The translations under genes were made by a program, and so were the position numbers. A stretch of DNA of 25,118 bases from DATLYH01 sp035575035 (lineage in GTDB: Bacteria; Planctomycetota; Planctomycetia; Gemmatales; Gemmataceae): assembly GCA_035575035.1 (NCBI GenBank), contig DATLYH010000366.1:1-25118 (forward strand), read 5' to 3'. This document shows, in pieces, positions 14,219-25,118 of the stretch (positions are counted from its first letter, which is position 1; the number at the start of each line of letters is the position of its first letter). Under the pieces are notes generated by a model, which did not search any database, was not told where the DNA came from, and was given only the letters and a program-made list of their open reading frames with translations.

Positions 14219-17200
14219 ATGATCTCCCTCCGGAACTGGCTGGCCGCGGCCAGTCTCACCCTTGTCTTCCTCGGTTCGGCACGGGCGCAGGAACCAATCC
14301 GCTTCGCCCGCACTCCGGACATTTCGCCCGATGGCAAGCTGGTGGCCTTCAGCTACCTGGGCGACATCTGGACCGTCGAAGCCATCGGCGGCGTTGCTCG
14401 GCCGGTGACCATGCACCAGGCCCACGACATCAGCCCTGCCTTCAGCCCCGACGGTCGGCTGCTCGCCTTCTCATCCAACCGCCACGGCAGCTACGACGTG
14501 TTCGTGGTGCCGGTCCACGGCGGCCGCCCTCGCCGTCTGACCTACGACTCGGCTGCCGACGTTGTCTGTGGCTGGTCGCCCGACGGCAAGCAGATCCTCT
14601 TCGCCTCCACGCGCAGCACCGACTTCCCGCCCCGCTTCGAGTTGTACACCGTGCCCGTCGAAGGCGGACTCGAGCAGCGCATCACCCGGGCCGAGGGGAA
14701 GGAAGGGGTGTACTCCCCCGCGGGGGACCGGATCGCCTATGTCCGCGGCCCCGGCACCTGGTATCGCAAGGGCTACCGCGGCTCGTCCAATGATGAAGTC
14801 TGGGTCTGCAACGCCGACGGCACCGGCAACCGCCGGCTGACCACCTTCGACGGTCAGGACAACTCGCCCATGTGGAGCCCGGACGGTCGGTTCGTCTACT
14901 ACGTCAGCGAGTATCATGGCACCCCGGCCAACATCGTTCGCCAGGATGCCGAGGGCAAGAGCCCGCCGCAGCCGGTGACCTTCCACAAGGACGACGCCGT
15001 CCGCCGGGCCCGTATCTCGGCTGACGGCCGGTGGATCGTTTATGAGTGCGGCTGCGATCTCTGGGTGGCCTCCACCAGCGAGGGCCTCCCGCCGCGCAAG
15101 TTGGCCATCGAGGTCCACGCCGACGACAAGAGCAACACCGAGGTCACCGAGACTTTCACCCGCGGCGCCGCGGAGTTCGCCCTGAACAAGGACGAGACCC
15201 ACATCGCCTTCGTCGTGCATGGCGAGATCTTCCTGCAAAAGCTGTCCTCCAACGCCCGGGCGGTCCGCCTGACCAATAGCCCCGCCTACGACCACGGCGT
15301 TTCCTGGTCGCCTGATTCACAGAAGATCCTCTTCCTCTCCGACCGGAGCGGTTATGAGGACATCTACCTGTTGGAGTCCGGCGACCCCGACCACCCCAAA
15401 CTGGTTGAGGCGCACCAGTTCAAGGTCACCCGGCTGACCGACACCTCCGACCCGGAACACGGGGCCAGCTTCTCACCCGACGGCAAGCGGATCGCCTTCC
15501 TCCGGGCCGGCAAGCTCTGGACCATGCATCCCGACGGCAGCAACGCCAAGGTGCTGGTCAACGAGACTCAGGTCTTCGACTATGAATGGTCGCCCGACTC
15601 GAAGTGGATTGCCTTTGCGCGGGCCGACGGCTCGTTCGCCAGCGAGCTGTACATCGTCCCGGCAGACGGCAGCGAGCCGCCACGCAATGTCACCCGGCAC
15701 GCCACTTACAACGGCGACGTGAGCTGGTCGGCCGACGGCAAGAAGCTGGGCTTCATCAGCCAGCGGCGGCGGGGCCCAGGGATGTTCATACTGGCCCTGC
15801 AAAAGCCAGCCGCGGCGGGAGCACCGGCCGCCAGCGGTATCGACTGGGATGACATCCATCTGCGGGCCGAGCTGGCCGCCCCGATCCCCGCCGAGGAAGG
15901 CGTCATCTCGCCGGACGGCAACCGGGTGGCCTTCCGCTCGGCGGGGCCGACCGGCGACGATCTGTGGGTGGCCAGCACCGACGGTCGGCTCCTGACCCGG
16001 GTGACGACCGGCAACCTCCGACCGACGCGCCTCCACTGGTCGCGCCGCCACTATGACCTGATCTACTTCCGCGACGGCCAAGGCCAGCTGCGCATGGTCC
16101 GGCCCGGCACCATCGCCTCATCCGACGGCCGGCCGGCTGCCGACTCCGCCGTCGTCATCCCCTTCCGGGTCAAGATGACCATCCGCCGTGATGAGGAATT
16201 CCTGGAGATGTTCGACCAGAGTTGGCGGGCCCTGGCCGAGGAGTTCTACGACAGCAAGTTCCACGGGGTGGACTGGCACGCGGTCCGGGCGAAGTACCGG
16301 CCGGTGGTCCGACAGGTGGCCCTCAAGGAAGACCTCTACGCCCTCATCAGCCTGATGATCGGCGAGTTGAACGCCTCACACCTGGGTATTACCGGTTTTC
16401 TGCCTCAGCCGGAAGAGACGACCGCCGACCTGGGCCTGCTCTTTGACGACCGTTACAAAGGGCCGGGTCTGAAGGTGGCCGAGGTGCTGAAGCGCGGCCC
16501 AGCCGACAAGCGCGGCCTCGACCTGAAGCCGGGCGACCTCATCCTGGCGATCAACGGGGTCGAGCTAAGCTCGCCGCCCGCCCCTTCATCCCTTTCCGCG
16601 GCGGAGAGGGGTGAGGGAGGGCCGCCCAACCTGAGCCGGCTGCTCAACGACAAAGTGGGCGAGGCAGTGGTGCTGCAGGTCGCCCGGCCCGAGGCCGACC
16701 CGCGCGACCCGAAAGCGCGGCGGCGAGTCGAGGTCCAGGCGGCCAGCCGCATCCAGATCCACGCCCTGATGTACGACCGCTGGGTCGAGCGGAACGCCGC
16801 CCGGGTCAGCGAGCTAAGCAAGGGGAAGCTCGGTTACATCCACATTCCAAGCATGGACGAGGCCGGCCTGGACCGCTTCGTGCGCAGCCTCTACTCCGAC
16901 AACTTCGACAAGGAAGCGATTGTACTGGACGTGCGCTATAACAGCGGCGGCTTCACCCATGACGAGGTGCTCAATTACCTCGGCGCCCGCGAGCATACCA
17001 TCTTCCGCAACCGCTTCGGCAGCGAGGGGACCGTGCTCCGCTCCTATGACCGCAAGTGGACCCGGCCGCTGGTGCTACTGATCAACAACCGCTCCTACAG
17101 CGACGCCGAGATCCTGCCCAATGCCTTCCGCACCCTTGGGCTGGGCAAGCTGGTCGGACAGCCGACCGGCGGGCACGTCATCGGCACCACCAGTGTCCGG

Positions 17201-17476
17201 CTGATCGACGGCTCCATCTTCCGCATCCCGCGCCTGGGGGTGTACACCGTCAGCGGGGTGAACCTGGAGCGGGAAGGGGTGAAACCCGACGTGGTGGTGG
17301 AAGAGCACCCCGATGAATTGGCCGGGGGCCGGGATGTGCAACTTGATAAGGCGGTGGAGGTGCTCCAGGAAGAGGTCGCCCAGTGGAAAAAGAAGAACGC
17401 CGCCAACGTGGCCCGGAAACCGGAGGAAGGCAAGGCACCCGAGCCGCCGTTGCCGGTGATGCCGCCAGGGAAGTGA
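14219..17476 (+). CDS. Exported tricorn-type S41 protease with beta-propeller and PDZ domains
   Basis: A 1085-residue protein. Residues 1-23 form a signal peptide ending ARAQ. Residues about 25-620 contain repeated PD40/WD40-like blades such as FSPDGRLLAFSS, WSPDGKQILFAS and WSPDSKWIAFA, in two propellers as in archaeal tricorn. A core domain follows, then a PDZ domain (about 745-805) and the S41 catalytic domain. The visible catalytic set is His721 (in GELNASHLG), Ser961-Asp962 (in NNRSYSDAEI) and Glu1019 (in NLEREGVKPD). Ser to Glu is 58 residues, the same as Ser965 to Glu1023 in Thermoplasma tricorn. A palindromic repeat is inserted in frame in the PDZ domain (about residues 784-801), lengthening the His-Ser distance. 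It would trim peptides outside the cytoplasm. It appears monocistronic, with its own leader. Confidence 0.94.
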   Translation: MISLRNWLAAASLTLVFLGSARAQEPIRFARTPDISPDGKLVAFSYLGDIWTVEAIGGVARPVTMHQAHDISPAFSPDGRLLAFSSNRHGSYDVFVVPVHGGRPRRLTYDSAADVVCGWSPDGKQILFASTRSTDFPPRFELYTVPVEGGLEQRITRAEGKEGVYSPAGDRIAYVRGPGTWYRKGYRGSSNDEVWVCNADGTGNRRLTTFDGQDNSPMWSPDGRFVYYVSEYHGTPANIVRQDAEGKSPPQPVTFHKDDAVRRARISADGRWIVYECGCDLWVASTSEGLPPRKLAIEVHADDKSNTEVTETFTRGAAEFALNKDETHIAFVVHGEIFLQKLSSNARAVRLTNSPAYDHGVSWSPDSQKILFLSDRSGYEDIYLLESGDPDHPKLVEAHQFKVTRLTDTSDPEHGASFSPDGKRIAFLRAGKLWTMHPDGSNAKVLVNETQVFDYEWSPDSKWIAFARADGSFASELYIVPADGSEPPRNVTRHATYNGDVSWSADGKKLGFISQRRRGPGMFILALQKPAAAGAPAASGIDWDDIHLRAELAAPIPAEEGVISPDGNRVAFRSAGPTGDDLWVASTDGRLLTRVTTGNLRPTRLHWSRRHYDLIYFRDGQGQLRMVRPGTIASSDGRPAADSAVVIPFRVKMTIRRDEEFLEMFDQSWRALAEEFYDSKFHGVDWHAVRAKYRPVVRQVALKEDLYALISLMIGELNASHLGITGFLPQPEETTADLGLLFDDRYKGPGLKVAEVLKRGPADKRGLDLKPGDLILAINGVELSSPPAPSSLSAAERGEGGPPNLSRLLNDKVGEAVVLQVARPEADPRDPKARRRVEVQAASRIQIHALMYDRWVERNAARVSELSKGKLGYIHIPSMDEAGLDRFVRSLYSDNFDKEAIVLDVRYNSGGFTHDEVLNYLGAREHTIFRNRFGSEGTVLRSYDRKWTRPLVLLINNRSYSDAEILPNAFRTLGLGKLVGQPTGGHVIGTTSVRLIDGSIFRIPRLGVYTVSGVNLEREGVKPDVVVEEHPDELAGGRDVQLDKAVEVLQEEVAQWKKKNAANVARKPEEGKAPEPPLPVMPPGK
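16586..16614. repeat. Palindromic element inside the PDZ domain
   Basis: Bases 16586-16599 pair with 16601-16614 by 12 Watson-Crick and two G-T pairs around one central base. The GGAGAGGGGTGAGGG strand matches the tail of the element at 9-50. It is read in frame as PAPSSLSAAERGEGG between INGVELS and NLSRLLNDKVGE, which would be adjacent in a normal PDZ loop. Confidence 0.7.
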
Positions 17477-17500
17477 CTGGCGGGCATTCTGAGCTAAACT
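17473..17500 (+). promoter_or_regulatory. Candidate promoter of the HEAT/TPR gene
   Basis: GTGACT, 16 bases, then TAAACT at 17495-17500. The -35 overlaps the stop codon of the tricorn gene. It would give the next gene its own transcript. Confidence 0.35.
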
Positions 17501-17578
17501 TCAAAATGAGGAGAGAGCGCCGGCGGAGGGCCGGGTCTTCCTCCCCGGCGAGTTCGTGCTGCTTCGGGGAGGATGGGG

Positions 17579-18427
17579 ATGAATGCGGAATCGTGCAGCC
17601 GGCGGCGCGTGTGGAGCCTGGGGCTGTGCGCCGGTCTGCTCCTCGGTGGGGCTGCCGGCCCCGCCCGGGCGCTGCCGCTTGGGGCGAGGCTGGAACCGTT
17701 AGCGGTGCAGTCCAGGAGTATGAAGGTGGGTACGGCGCTGCTCGTCGAGTTTTACCGCCAACTGCCGGAGCGCAGCGAGGACGAAGCGGACCGGGAGTGG
17801 CTGACCCGCATGCAGGCGGCCCTGAACGCCTTCCAGAAGAAGGTCGCCGAGCGGTACACCGAGGGGACGCTGCAACGGCTGCTGGAATCGCCCGACGTGC
17901 ACGCCCGGCGGGCCGCGGTGCTGGCCCTGGGCCTGATCGGTACCATGGACTCCAACGCGGCGTTGGCGGCCCGGCTGCGCGATGAAGACCGGCAAGTGCG
18001 GCAGATGGCCAACGATGCCCTCTGGTCGGTCTGGTTCCGCGGTGGCAGCGAGGCCCATAGCGCCGAGTTGCAGCGCCTCCTTGGCCTGCGCAGCCCGGCG
18101 AAGGCCCTGGCCGGCCTCGACGCCCTGATCCGCAAGGCGCCCGACTTCGCCGAAGCCTACAACCAGCGGGCGATCATCTATTTCCGGATGAAAGAATTCG
18201 AGAAGGCGGTGGCCGACTGCGAGAAGGTGCTCCAGCTGAACCCGTACCACTACGGCGCTCTCAGCGGCATGGGCCAGGCCCACCTGAACCTGCGCCGGCC
18301 GCAGGAGGCGTTGAAGGTGTTCCGCCGGGCGTTCGAGATCAACCCCAATCTGGAAAGCGTCGGCGATGCCATCCGCGCCCTGGAAAACGCGCTGGGCGAG
18401 GAAGGCACGCCGGAAGACAAGAAGTAG
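17579..18427 (+). CDS. Exported HEAT-repeat and TPR protein
   Basis: ATG at 17579 is preferred because GGGGAGG at 17566-17572 is six bases away; ATG at 17573 is too close to it. The 282 residues start with a signal peptide (RRRVWSLGLCAGLLLGGAAGPARA). Residues about 85-145 look like HEAT repeats (SPDVHARRAAVLALGLIG, DEDRQVRQMANDALWSVW). Residues about 160-270 hold two to three TPR units (FAEAYNQRAIIYFRMKEFEKA, YHYGALSGMGQAHLNLRRPQ and a third partial). It is probably a protein-protein scaffold outside the cytoplasm. Known functions of such hybrids vary; no partner is evident here. It converges on the Kdo transferase gene across family 1 repeats. Confidence 0.87.
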   Translation: MNAESCSRRRVWSLGLCAGLLLGGAAGPARALPLGARLEPLAVQSRSMKVGTALLVEFYRQLPERSEDEADREWLTRMQAALNAFQKKVAERYTEGTLQRLLESPDVHARRAAVLALGLIGTMDSNAALAARLRDEDRQVRQMANDALWSVWFRGGSEAHSAELQRLLGLRSPAKALAGLDALIRKAPDFAEAYNQRAIIYFRMKEFEKAVADCEKVLQLNPYHYGALSGMGQAHLNLRRPQEALKVFRRAFEINPNLESVGDAIRALENALGEEGTPEDKK

Positions 18428-18442
18428 CTCCCCTGTCAAAGA

Positions 18443-18536
18443 CCCGTCGCTCACGCTCCGGGCTCGGATAGGACCCGTCGCTCACGCTCCGGGCGCGGAT
18501 AGTTACCCGTCGCTGACGCTCCGGGCTCTGATAATA
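18443..18536. repeat. Family 1 repeats, second locus (three units)
   Basis: Units start at 18443, 18474 and 18506 and read CCCGTCGCTCACGCTCCGGG or its G variant, then CTCGGATAGGA-type tails of about 31-32 bp. They lie between two convergent genes. The third unit is inside the 3' end of the Kdo transferase gene, and the second provides its stop codon. Confidence 0.92.
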
Positions 18537-19849
18537 CCCGGCGCGGACTCAGGGCGCGGCGCTCCGGCGCTCGAGTGCAGCAATTCGTCAAGCAGATCCA
18601 TCGTCCGCTCGGTTGCTCCCTGCTGCTGTAGCACCAGCCGGCGAGCGGCCGCGCCCAGCCGCTCACGCGCGGCAGCGTCGGCCAGCAGCCGCCGCACCGC
18701 CGTGTCCAGGGCCGCCGCATCCGGAACCTGGATCGCCGCCCCCGCCTCCACCAGCCGGGCCGCCGTGTCGCGGAAGTTCCAGACATGCGGCCCGAAGACG
18801 ACCGCTGCCCCATAAGCGGCCGGCTCGATCATGTTCTGTCCGCCGCGCCGGCCGTCCAGGCTGCCGCCGACGAAGGCCACGTCCGCCAGTCCCCACAGCG
18901 CGCCCAGCTCGCCGATGGTGTCCACCAGGATGACGGGATGACAGGGAGACGGAGCACCGGGCCGAACCGCGCTCCGCCGGACGAAGGGAATCCCGCTGCG
19001 CCGGAGCAGGGCGGCCACCTCGTCGAAGCGTTCCTTTTGCCGCGGCACCAGGAAGAGACGCAGATGGGGATGATCGGCTTGCGCCCGGCGGAAGATGTCC
19101 AGGGCGATCTCCTCCTCGGGCGCCTGGGTGCTGCCGGCGACCCAGACCAGGTCGTCGGCCCGGACGTTCAGCAACCGGCGCAGCTCCTGCGTCCGCGGAT
19201 TGGCGCGGTCCGTCTCAACGCCGTCGTACTTGACGTTGCCGGTCACCTGGACCCGCTCCGGTGCGGCGCCGAGACGGCAGACGTTATCCGCGTACGCCGC
19301 TGTCTGCATGGCGAAGAGATCGACCCGGGCAAACAACCATCGGGCGAGAGGCCCGAGCCGCCGGTAACGCCGCAGGCTGCGCGGACTCATCCGCCCATTG
19401 ACAACGGCCACGGGAACACCTTGCCGCCCGGCCGCCAGCAGGAAGTTGGGCCACAACTCGCTCTCGGCCAGGACAACCAGGTCCGGCCGGACGCGCCGTA
19501 GCGCCCGCCGCACCGCCCAGGAAAAATCGAGCGGCCAGTAGAAGACCGGCAGGTCGGGGAAGCGCTTGCGGGCCTCCTCCAGGCCGGTGTCGGTCGTTGT
19601 GGAAATGACACAGTCCCAGTCGGGGTGCCGCTGCCGGAAGCGGGCGACGACCTGCCGCAGCAAATGGATTTCGCCGACGCTGACGCCGTGGAACCAGGCG
19701 CGGCGGCCGGGGGAAAGGGGGGGAGTGCAGCCGAGAGACTTGGATAACAGACCGCGGCGGTACTTGCCGGTGGTCAGCACCTTGTAGAGCAGCCAGGGGG
19801 AAAGCAGGGCCAAGGCGAAGAGATAACCGAGGTTCAGCAGATAAGGCAT
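18503..19849 (-). CDS. waaA: 3-deoxy-D-manno-octulosonic acid (Kdo) transferase
   Basis: The start at ATG 19849 has AAAGGA six bases upstream and gives 448 residues; the longer frame from 19963 adds unrelated sequence. Residues 1-22 are a membrane anchor. HGVSVGEIHLL places the catalytic Glu at residue 60, the same number as in Escherichia coli WaaA. Other family blocks are STTTDTGLEEA, the LAESELWPN motif, TGNVKYD and FVGGSLDGRRGGQNMIEP. The enzyme adds Kdo to the lipid A precursor at the inner membrane, so the organism should make a Kdo-lipid A. The last 13 residues (APGIIRARSVSDG) are encoded by a family 1 repeat, and the stop codon lies in the neighbouring copy, so the natural C-terminus was probably replaced or extended. 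Two small genes precede it on the same strand. Confidence 0.94.
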   Translation of the reverse strand: MPYLLNLGYLFALALLSPWLLYKVLTTGKYRRGLLSKSLGCTPPLSPGRRAWFHGVSVGEIHLLRQVVARFRQRHPDWDCVISTTTDTGLEEARKRFPDLPVFYWPLDFSWAVRRALRRVRPDLVVLAESELWPNFLLAAGRQGVPVAVVNGRMSPRSLRRYRRLGPLARWLFARVDLFAMQTAAYADNVCRLGAAPERVQVTGNVKYDGVETDRANPRTQELRRLLNVRADDLVWVAGSTQAPEEEIALDIFRRAQADHPHLRLFLVPRQKERFDEVAALLRRSGIPFVRRSAVRPGAPSPCHPVILVDTIGELGALWGLADVAFVGGSLDGRRGGQNMIEPAAYGAAVVFGPHVWNFRDTAARLVEAGAAIQVPDAAALDTAVRRLLADAAARERLGAAARRLVLQQQGATERTMDLLDELLHSSAGAPRPESAPGIIRARSVSDG

Positions 19850-19887
19850 GGGAGTCCTTTCCCCAACGAAGAACCGCGGGGCGTGCT

Positions 19888-20181
19888 TCAATCTTCCTGG
19901 TCCGCCTGAATGGCCTCTTGCCGCCGTCGCATCAGCTCCTGCGCTTCGGGCTGTGTCAGCCATTCAAAAACGGCATCAAACACGTCCGCCACCTCGGGAA
20001 CGGCCGAGAAGGAGCGGAGCTTGAGCCGACTACCGCAATGGGGACAGGTGGCATAAATGTCGAACGGCGAGGCAACGAGTTTCCGGCCGCAGTGCTCCAC
20101 CTCGCGCTCCAGGGGAAACCTGCGGATCGCTTCCAACAGCACCGGAGGTATGTCAAGCAGAAGAGGGGGGCCAAGGTTCAC
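19888..20181 (-). CDS. 97-residue hypothetical protein with Cys pair
   Basis: GTG at 20181 is preceded by AAGGAG about eleven bases upstream. The protein begins MNLGPPLLLDIPPVLLEAIR. It has His30-Cys31 in EVEHCGRK and C-P-H-C at 46-49 in YATCPHCGSRLKLR, which could bind one metal ion. A predicted helical part with DVFDAVFEWLTQPEAQELMRRR follows. I do not recognise a named family. It lies six bases after a 37-residue frame and 38 bases before the Kdo transferase gene, with secA upstream, so cotranscription is likely. A small zinc-ribbon-like adaptor is one possibility, but the role is unknown. Confidence 0.7.
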   Translation of the reverse strand: MNLGPPLLLDIPPVLLEAIRRFPLEREVEHCGRKLVASPFDIYATCPHCGSRLKLRSFSAVPEVADVFDAVFEWLTQPEAQELMRRRQEAIQADQED

Positions 20182-20187
20182 GGTTGC

Positions 20188-20301
20188 TCAAGCTCCTTCA
20201 AGGCTTGTTTGAACCGCTTCCTGGTCAAAGACCGATAGTCCCTCTTCGCCCTTTCGGAGTCGAAAAGCCGATTGGCCCGGTGCGGTGACGCGAACCAGCA
20301 T
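20188..20301 (-). CDS. 37-residue small ORF between secA and the Cys-pair protein
   Basis: ATG at 20301 opens MLVRVTAPGQSAFRLRKGEE and GLSVFDQEAVQTSLEGA, ending TGA at 20190-20188. It is in the same frame as the next gene, whose GTG follows six bases later. The composition (an RVTAPGQ-type start, FRLRKGEEGLSVFD) looks protein-like and recalls short planctomycete hypothetical proteins, from memory only. The ribosome binding site is weak. It could be a shortened gene or the original 5' part of the following one. Confidence 0.45.
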   Translation of the reverse strand: MLVRVTAPGQSAFRLRKGEEGLSVFDQEAVQTSLEGA

Positions 20302-20358
20302 GGCACCATCCCTGGTCTAGGGCCGCCCCGGCAATGGCGGCGCGGGCGTGGACCTGTC

Positions 20359-24087
<3,729 letters not shown>

Positions 24088-24139
24088 CGGGGCAACGCCT
24101 CCCGGAATGGGGAAAATAGGCAACAAACTTCCAGTTTTC

Positions 24140-24169
24140 AGTTTAAGGTGCGAAGGCGAAGGGGGTCAA
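24140..24169 (-). promoter_or_regulatory. Candidate promoter of secA
   Basis: On the minus strand TTGACC (24169-24164), 18 bases, then TAAACT (24145-24140), 53 bases before the secA start. The -10 is identical to those before the tricorn and HEAT/TPR genes. Confidence 0.5.
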
Positions 24170-24593
24170 TACAGAGTGCAAACCCGGTACAACCGGCAAG
24201 GGGACCGGCGGTCCGTTGTCGCCTGCTCAGGCGCTCCCCCTTCCGGGCGGTTCACCGGCGCGCGCCGTCCAAGGTCCGCCAGCCCACCGCGGCCCCCTCT
24301 ACTTCCGCTAGTGGATGGCTTCTATGGGAGACGCCCCGTAGAATCGGCCGCACGTCCCCCCTGCGGCGCCACCCTCAAAGTCGCGCAAGTTTGGCCGTCT
24401 TGATCGTTCCTACTGGTAGTCTAGAAGGAAGGCCAAAGTTTTCGCATTGACCCCTTGCAGAGCGGCCGAACCGGCAAGTATGCTTGAGAAAGTCCGTAAG
24501 CAGGCGCGGTCAGCGAACGGAGAGAAGGCCCCGTTGCGGCGCTTTGGTTGCGCCTGTGTACCCCTCCCGCGGCATCCATTCCAAGGTGCGTCC
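24170..24593. other. Intergenic stretch between divergent secA and Gly-rich gene
   Basis: I see no convincing gene here. It contains a small hairpin GGACC-GGC-GGTCC near 24200. A weak promoter candidate for the plus-strand gene, TTGCAG, 18 bases, TATGCT, lies near 24455-24486. The short frame on the minus strand (24410-24685) overlaps the start of the Gly-rich gene and has no support. Confidence 0.4.
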
Positions 24594-25118
24594 ATGACCA
24601 GGTTCAAGCGCGTTCTCTCAACGGGCTGCGTCCTTGTCTTTGTCCTGGCGTGGTGGCTGATAGCTCCCGATAACTGCGCGAGCAAGGCTCAGGCCCAGGC
24701 GCAGATCCTTCCGAGCATCAGCTTCGGTTACATCGGGACCGGCATCGGCGGGATCGGTGGTTTTGGTGGCTTCGGCGGCTTTGGGGGTGGGTTCGGCGGC
24801 TTTGGCGGGGGCTTTGGCAGTTTCGGCGGCGGTCTGGGCGGTTTTGGCGGCTTCCCCGGCGGCTTTGGCGGGGGTCTGGGGGGCTTCGGCGGCTTCCCCG
24901 GCGGCTTCGGCGGCGGTTTTGGCGGGTTTGGGGGCGGCCTTGGCGGTTTTGCGGGCGGAGGTTTGATCGGCACGGTGCTGATCACGGGAGGCAACGCAGC
25001 GAACATTCTGCCGAGCATTCAGTTCGGCTACATCGGCAATCTTAGCAGCATTGGTGGGGGACTCGGCGGCTTCGGCGGACTGGCTGGGTTCGGCGGCTTC
25101 GGCGGCGGCTTCGGCGGG
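24594..25118 (+). CDS. Exported Gly/Phe-rich repeat protein (3' partial)
   Basis: ATG at 24594, with AAGG eight bases upstream, opens a frame that has no stop before the window end (175 codons seen). Residues 1-36 form a signal peptide: basic MTRFKRV, a hydrophobic core with VLVFVLAWWLIA, and a likely cleavage after SKAQAQA. Residues 38-48 read I-L-P-S-I-S-F-G-Y-I-G, and residues 138-148 read I-L-P-S-I-Q-F-G-Y-I-G, exactly 100 residues later. Between and after them runs GGFGG, GGFPGG and GGGLGG, with many Phe-Gly pairs. The base composition is repetitive, but codons vary (GGC, GGT, GGG and TTC, TTT), so it is maintained as protein. It could be a structural surface or cell-wall protein. I do not recognise a family. 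It is divergent from secA. Confidence 0.8.
   Translation, partial: MTRFKRVLSTGCVLVFVLAWWLIAPDNCASKAQAQAQILPSISFGYIGTGIGGIGGFGGFGGFGGGFGGFGGGFGSFGGGLGGFGGFPGGFGGGLGGFGGFPGGFGGGFGGFGGGLGGFAGGGLIGTVLITGGNAANILPSIQFGYIGNLSSIGGGLGGFGGLAGFGGFGGGFGG

Noticed and set aside
24728..25018. Minus-strand frame reading KPPKPP repeats at the right edge
   Set aside because: It is the antisense of the Gly-rich gene. The plus strand has a signal peptide, ribosome site and varied synonymous codons.

Overview
The window is GC-rich bacterial DNA, almost certainly from a planctomycete and probably from the Gemmata relatives. The main evidence is the DUF1592/1588/1585 protein followed by a Tat-exported DUF1552 protein, a pairing typical of planctomycetes. 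A long SecA, Kdo transferase, a tricorn-type protease and dispersed GC-rich repeats in gene gaps fit the same group. I saw no rRNA, tRNA, CRISPR array, intact insertion sequence or phage gene.

Layout. 1-2123: the 3' part of a PA14/DUF1592-type protein and a 48-residue membrane microprotein. 2125-2916: a remnant of a DUF1552 gene start, then a minus-strand toxin-antitoxin pair with its operator. 3023-4339: the intact DUF1552 gene. 4353-4604: repeat array (family 1). 4795-7673: a plus-strand operon of phosphatase, lipid-flippase-like protein and polyprenyl-phosphate glycosyltransferase, facing a minus-strand ArnT-type glycosyltransferase (7683-9332). 9573-9983: second repeat array (family 2) with two copies of a perfect 20-bp palindrome. 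10018-13923, minus strand: DHH phosphoesterase, Rieske protein and a cytochrome b carrying two C-terminal heme c motifs. 14219-17476: tricorn-like protease. 17579-18427: exported HEAT/TPR protein. 18443-18536: family 1 repeats that also form the 3' end of the Kdo transferase gene. 18503-24087, minus strand: secA, two small genes and the Kdo transferase gene. 24594 to the edge: an exported Gly/Phe-rich repeat protein, divergent from secA and open at the window end.

Several genes fit cell-envelope work: Kdo transfer to lipid A, undecaprenyl-linked sugar transfer, flipping, SecA and Tat export, and a bc-type quinol oxidation complex. The most unusual signals are (1) repeats that have entered or ended genes: palindromes in frame inside two proteins and a repeat supplying the end of KdtA; (2) two repeat families that look homologous and differ only by C/G exchanges over a 22-nt core; (3) the toxin-antitoxin insertion bounded by a duplicated DUF1552 start; (4) the exported Gly/Phe-rich protein with a 100-residue period. 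All calls come from reading the sequence; no database search was possible.
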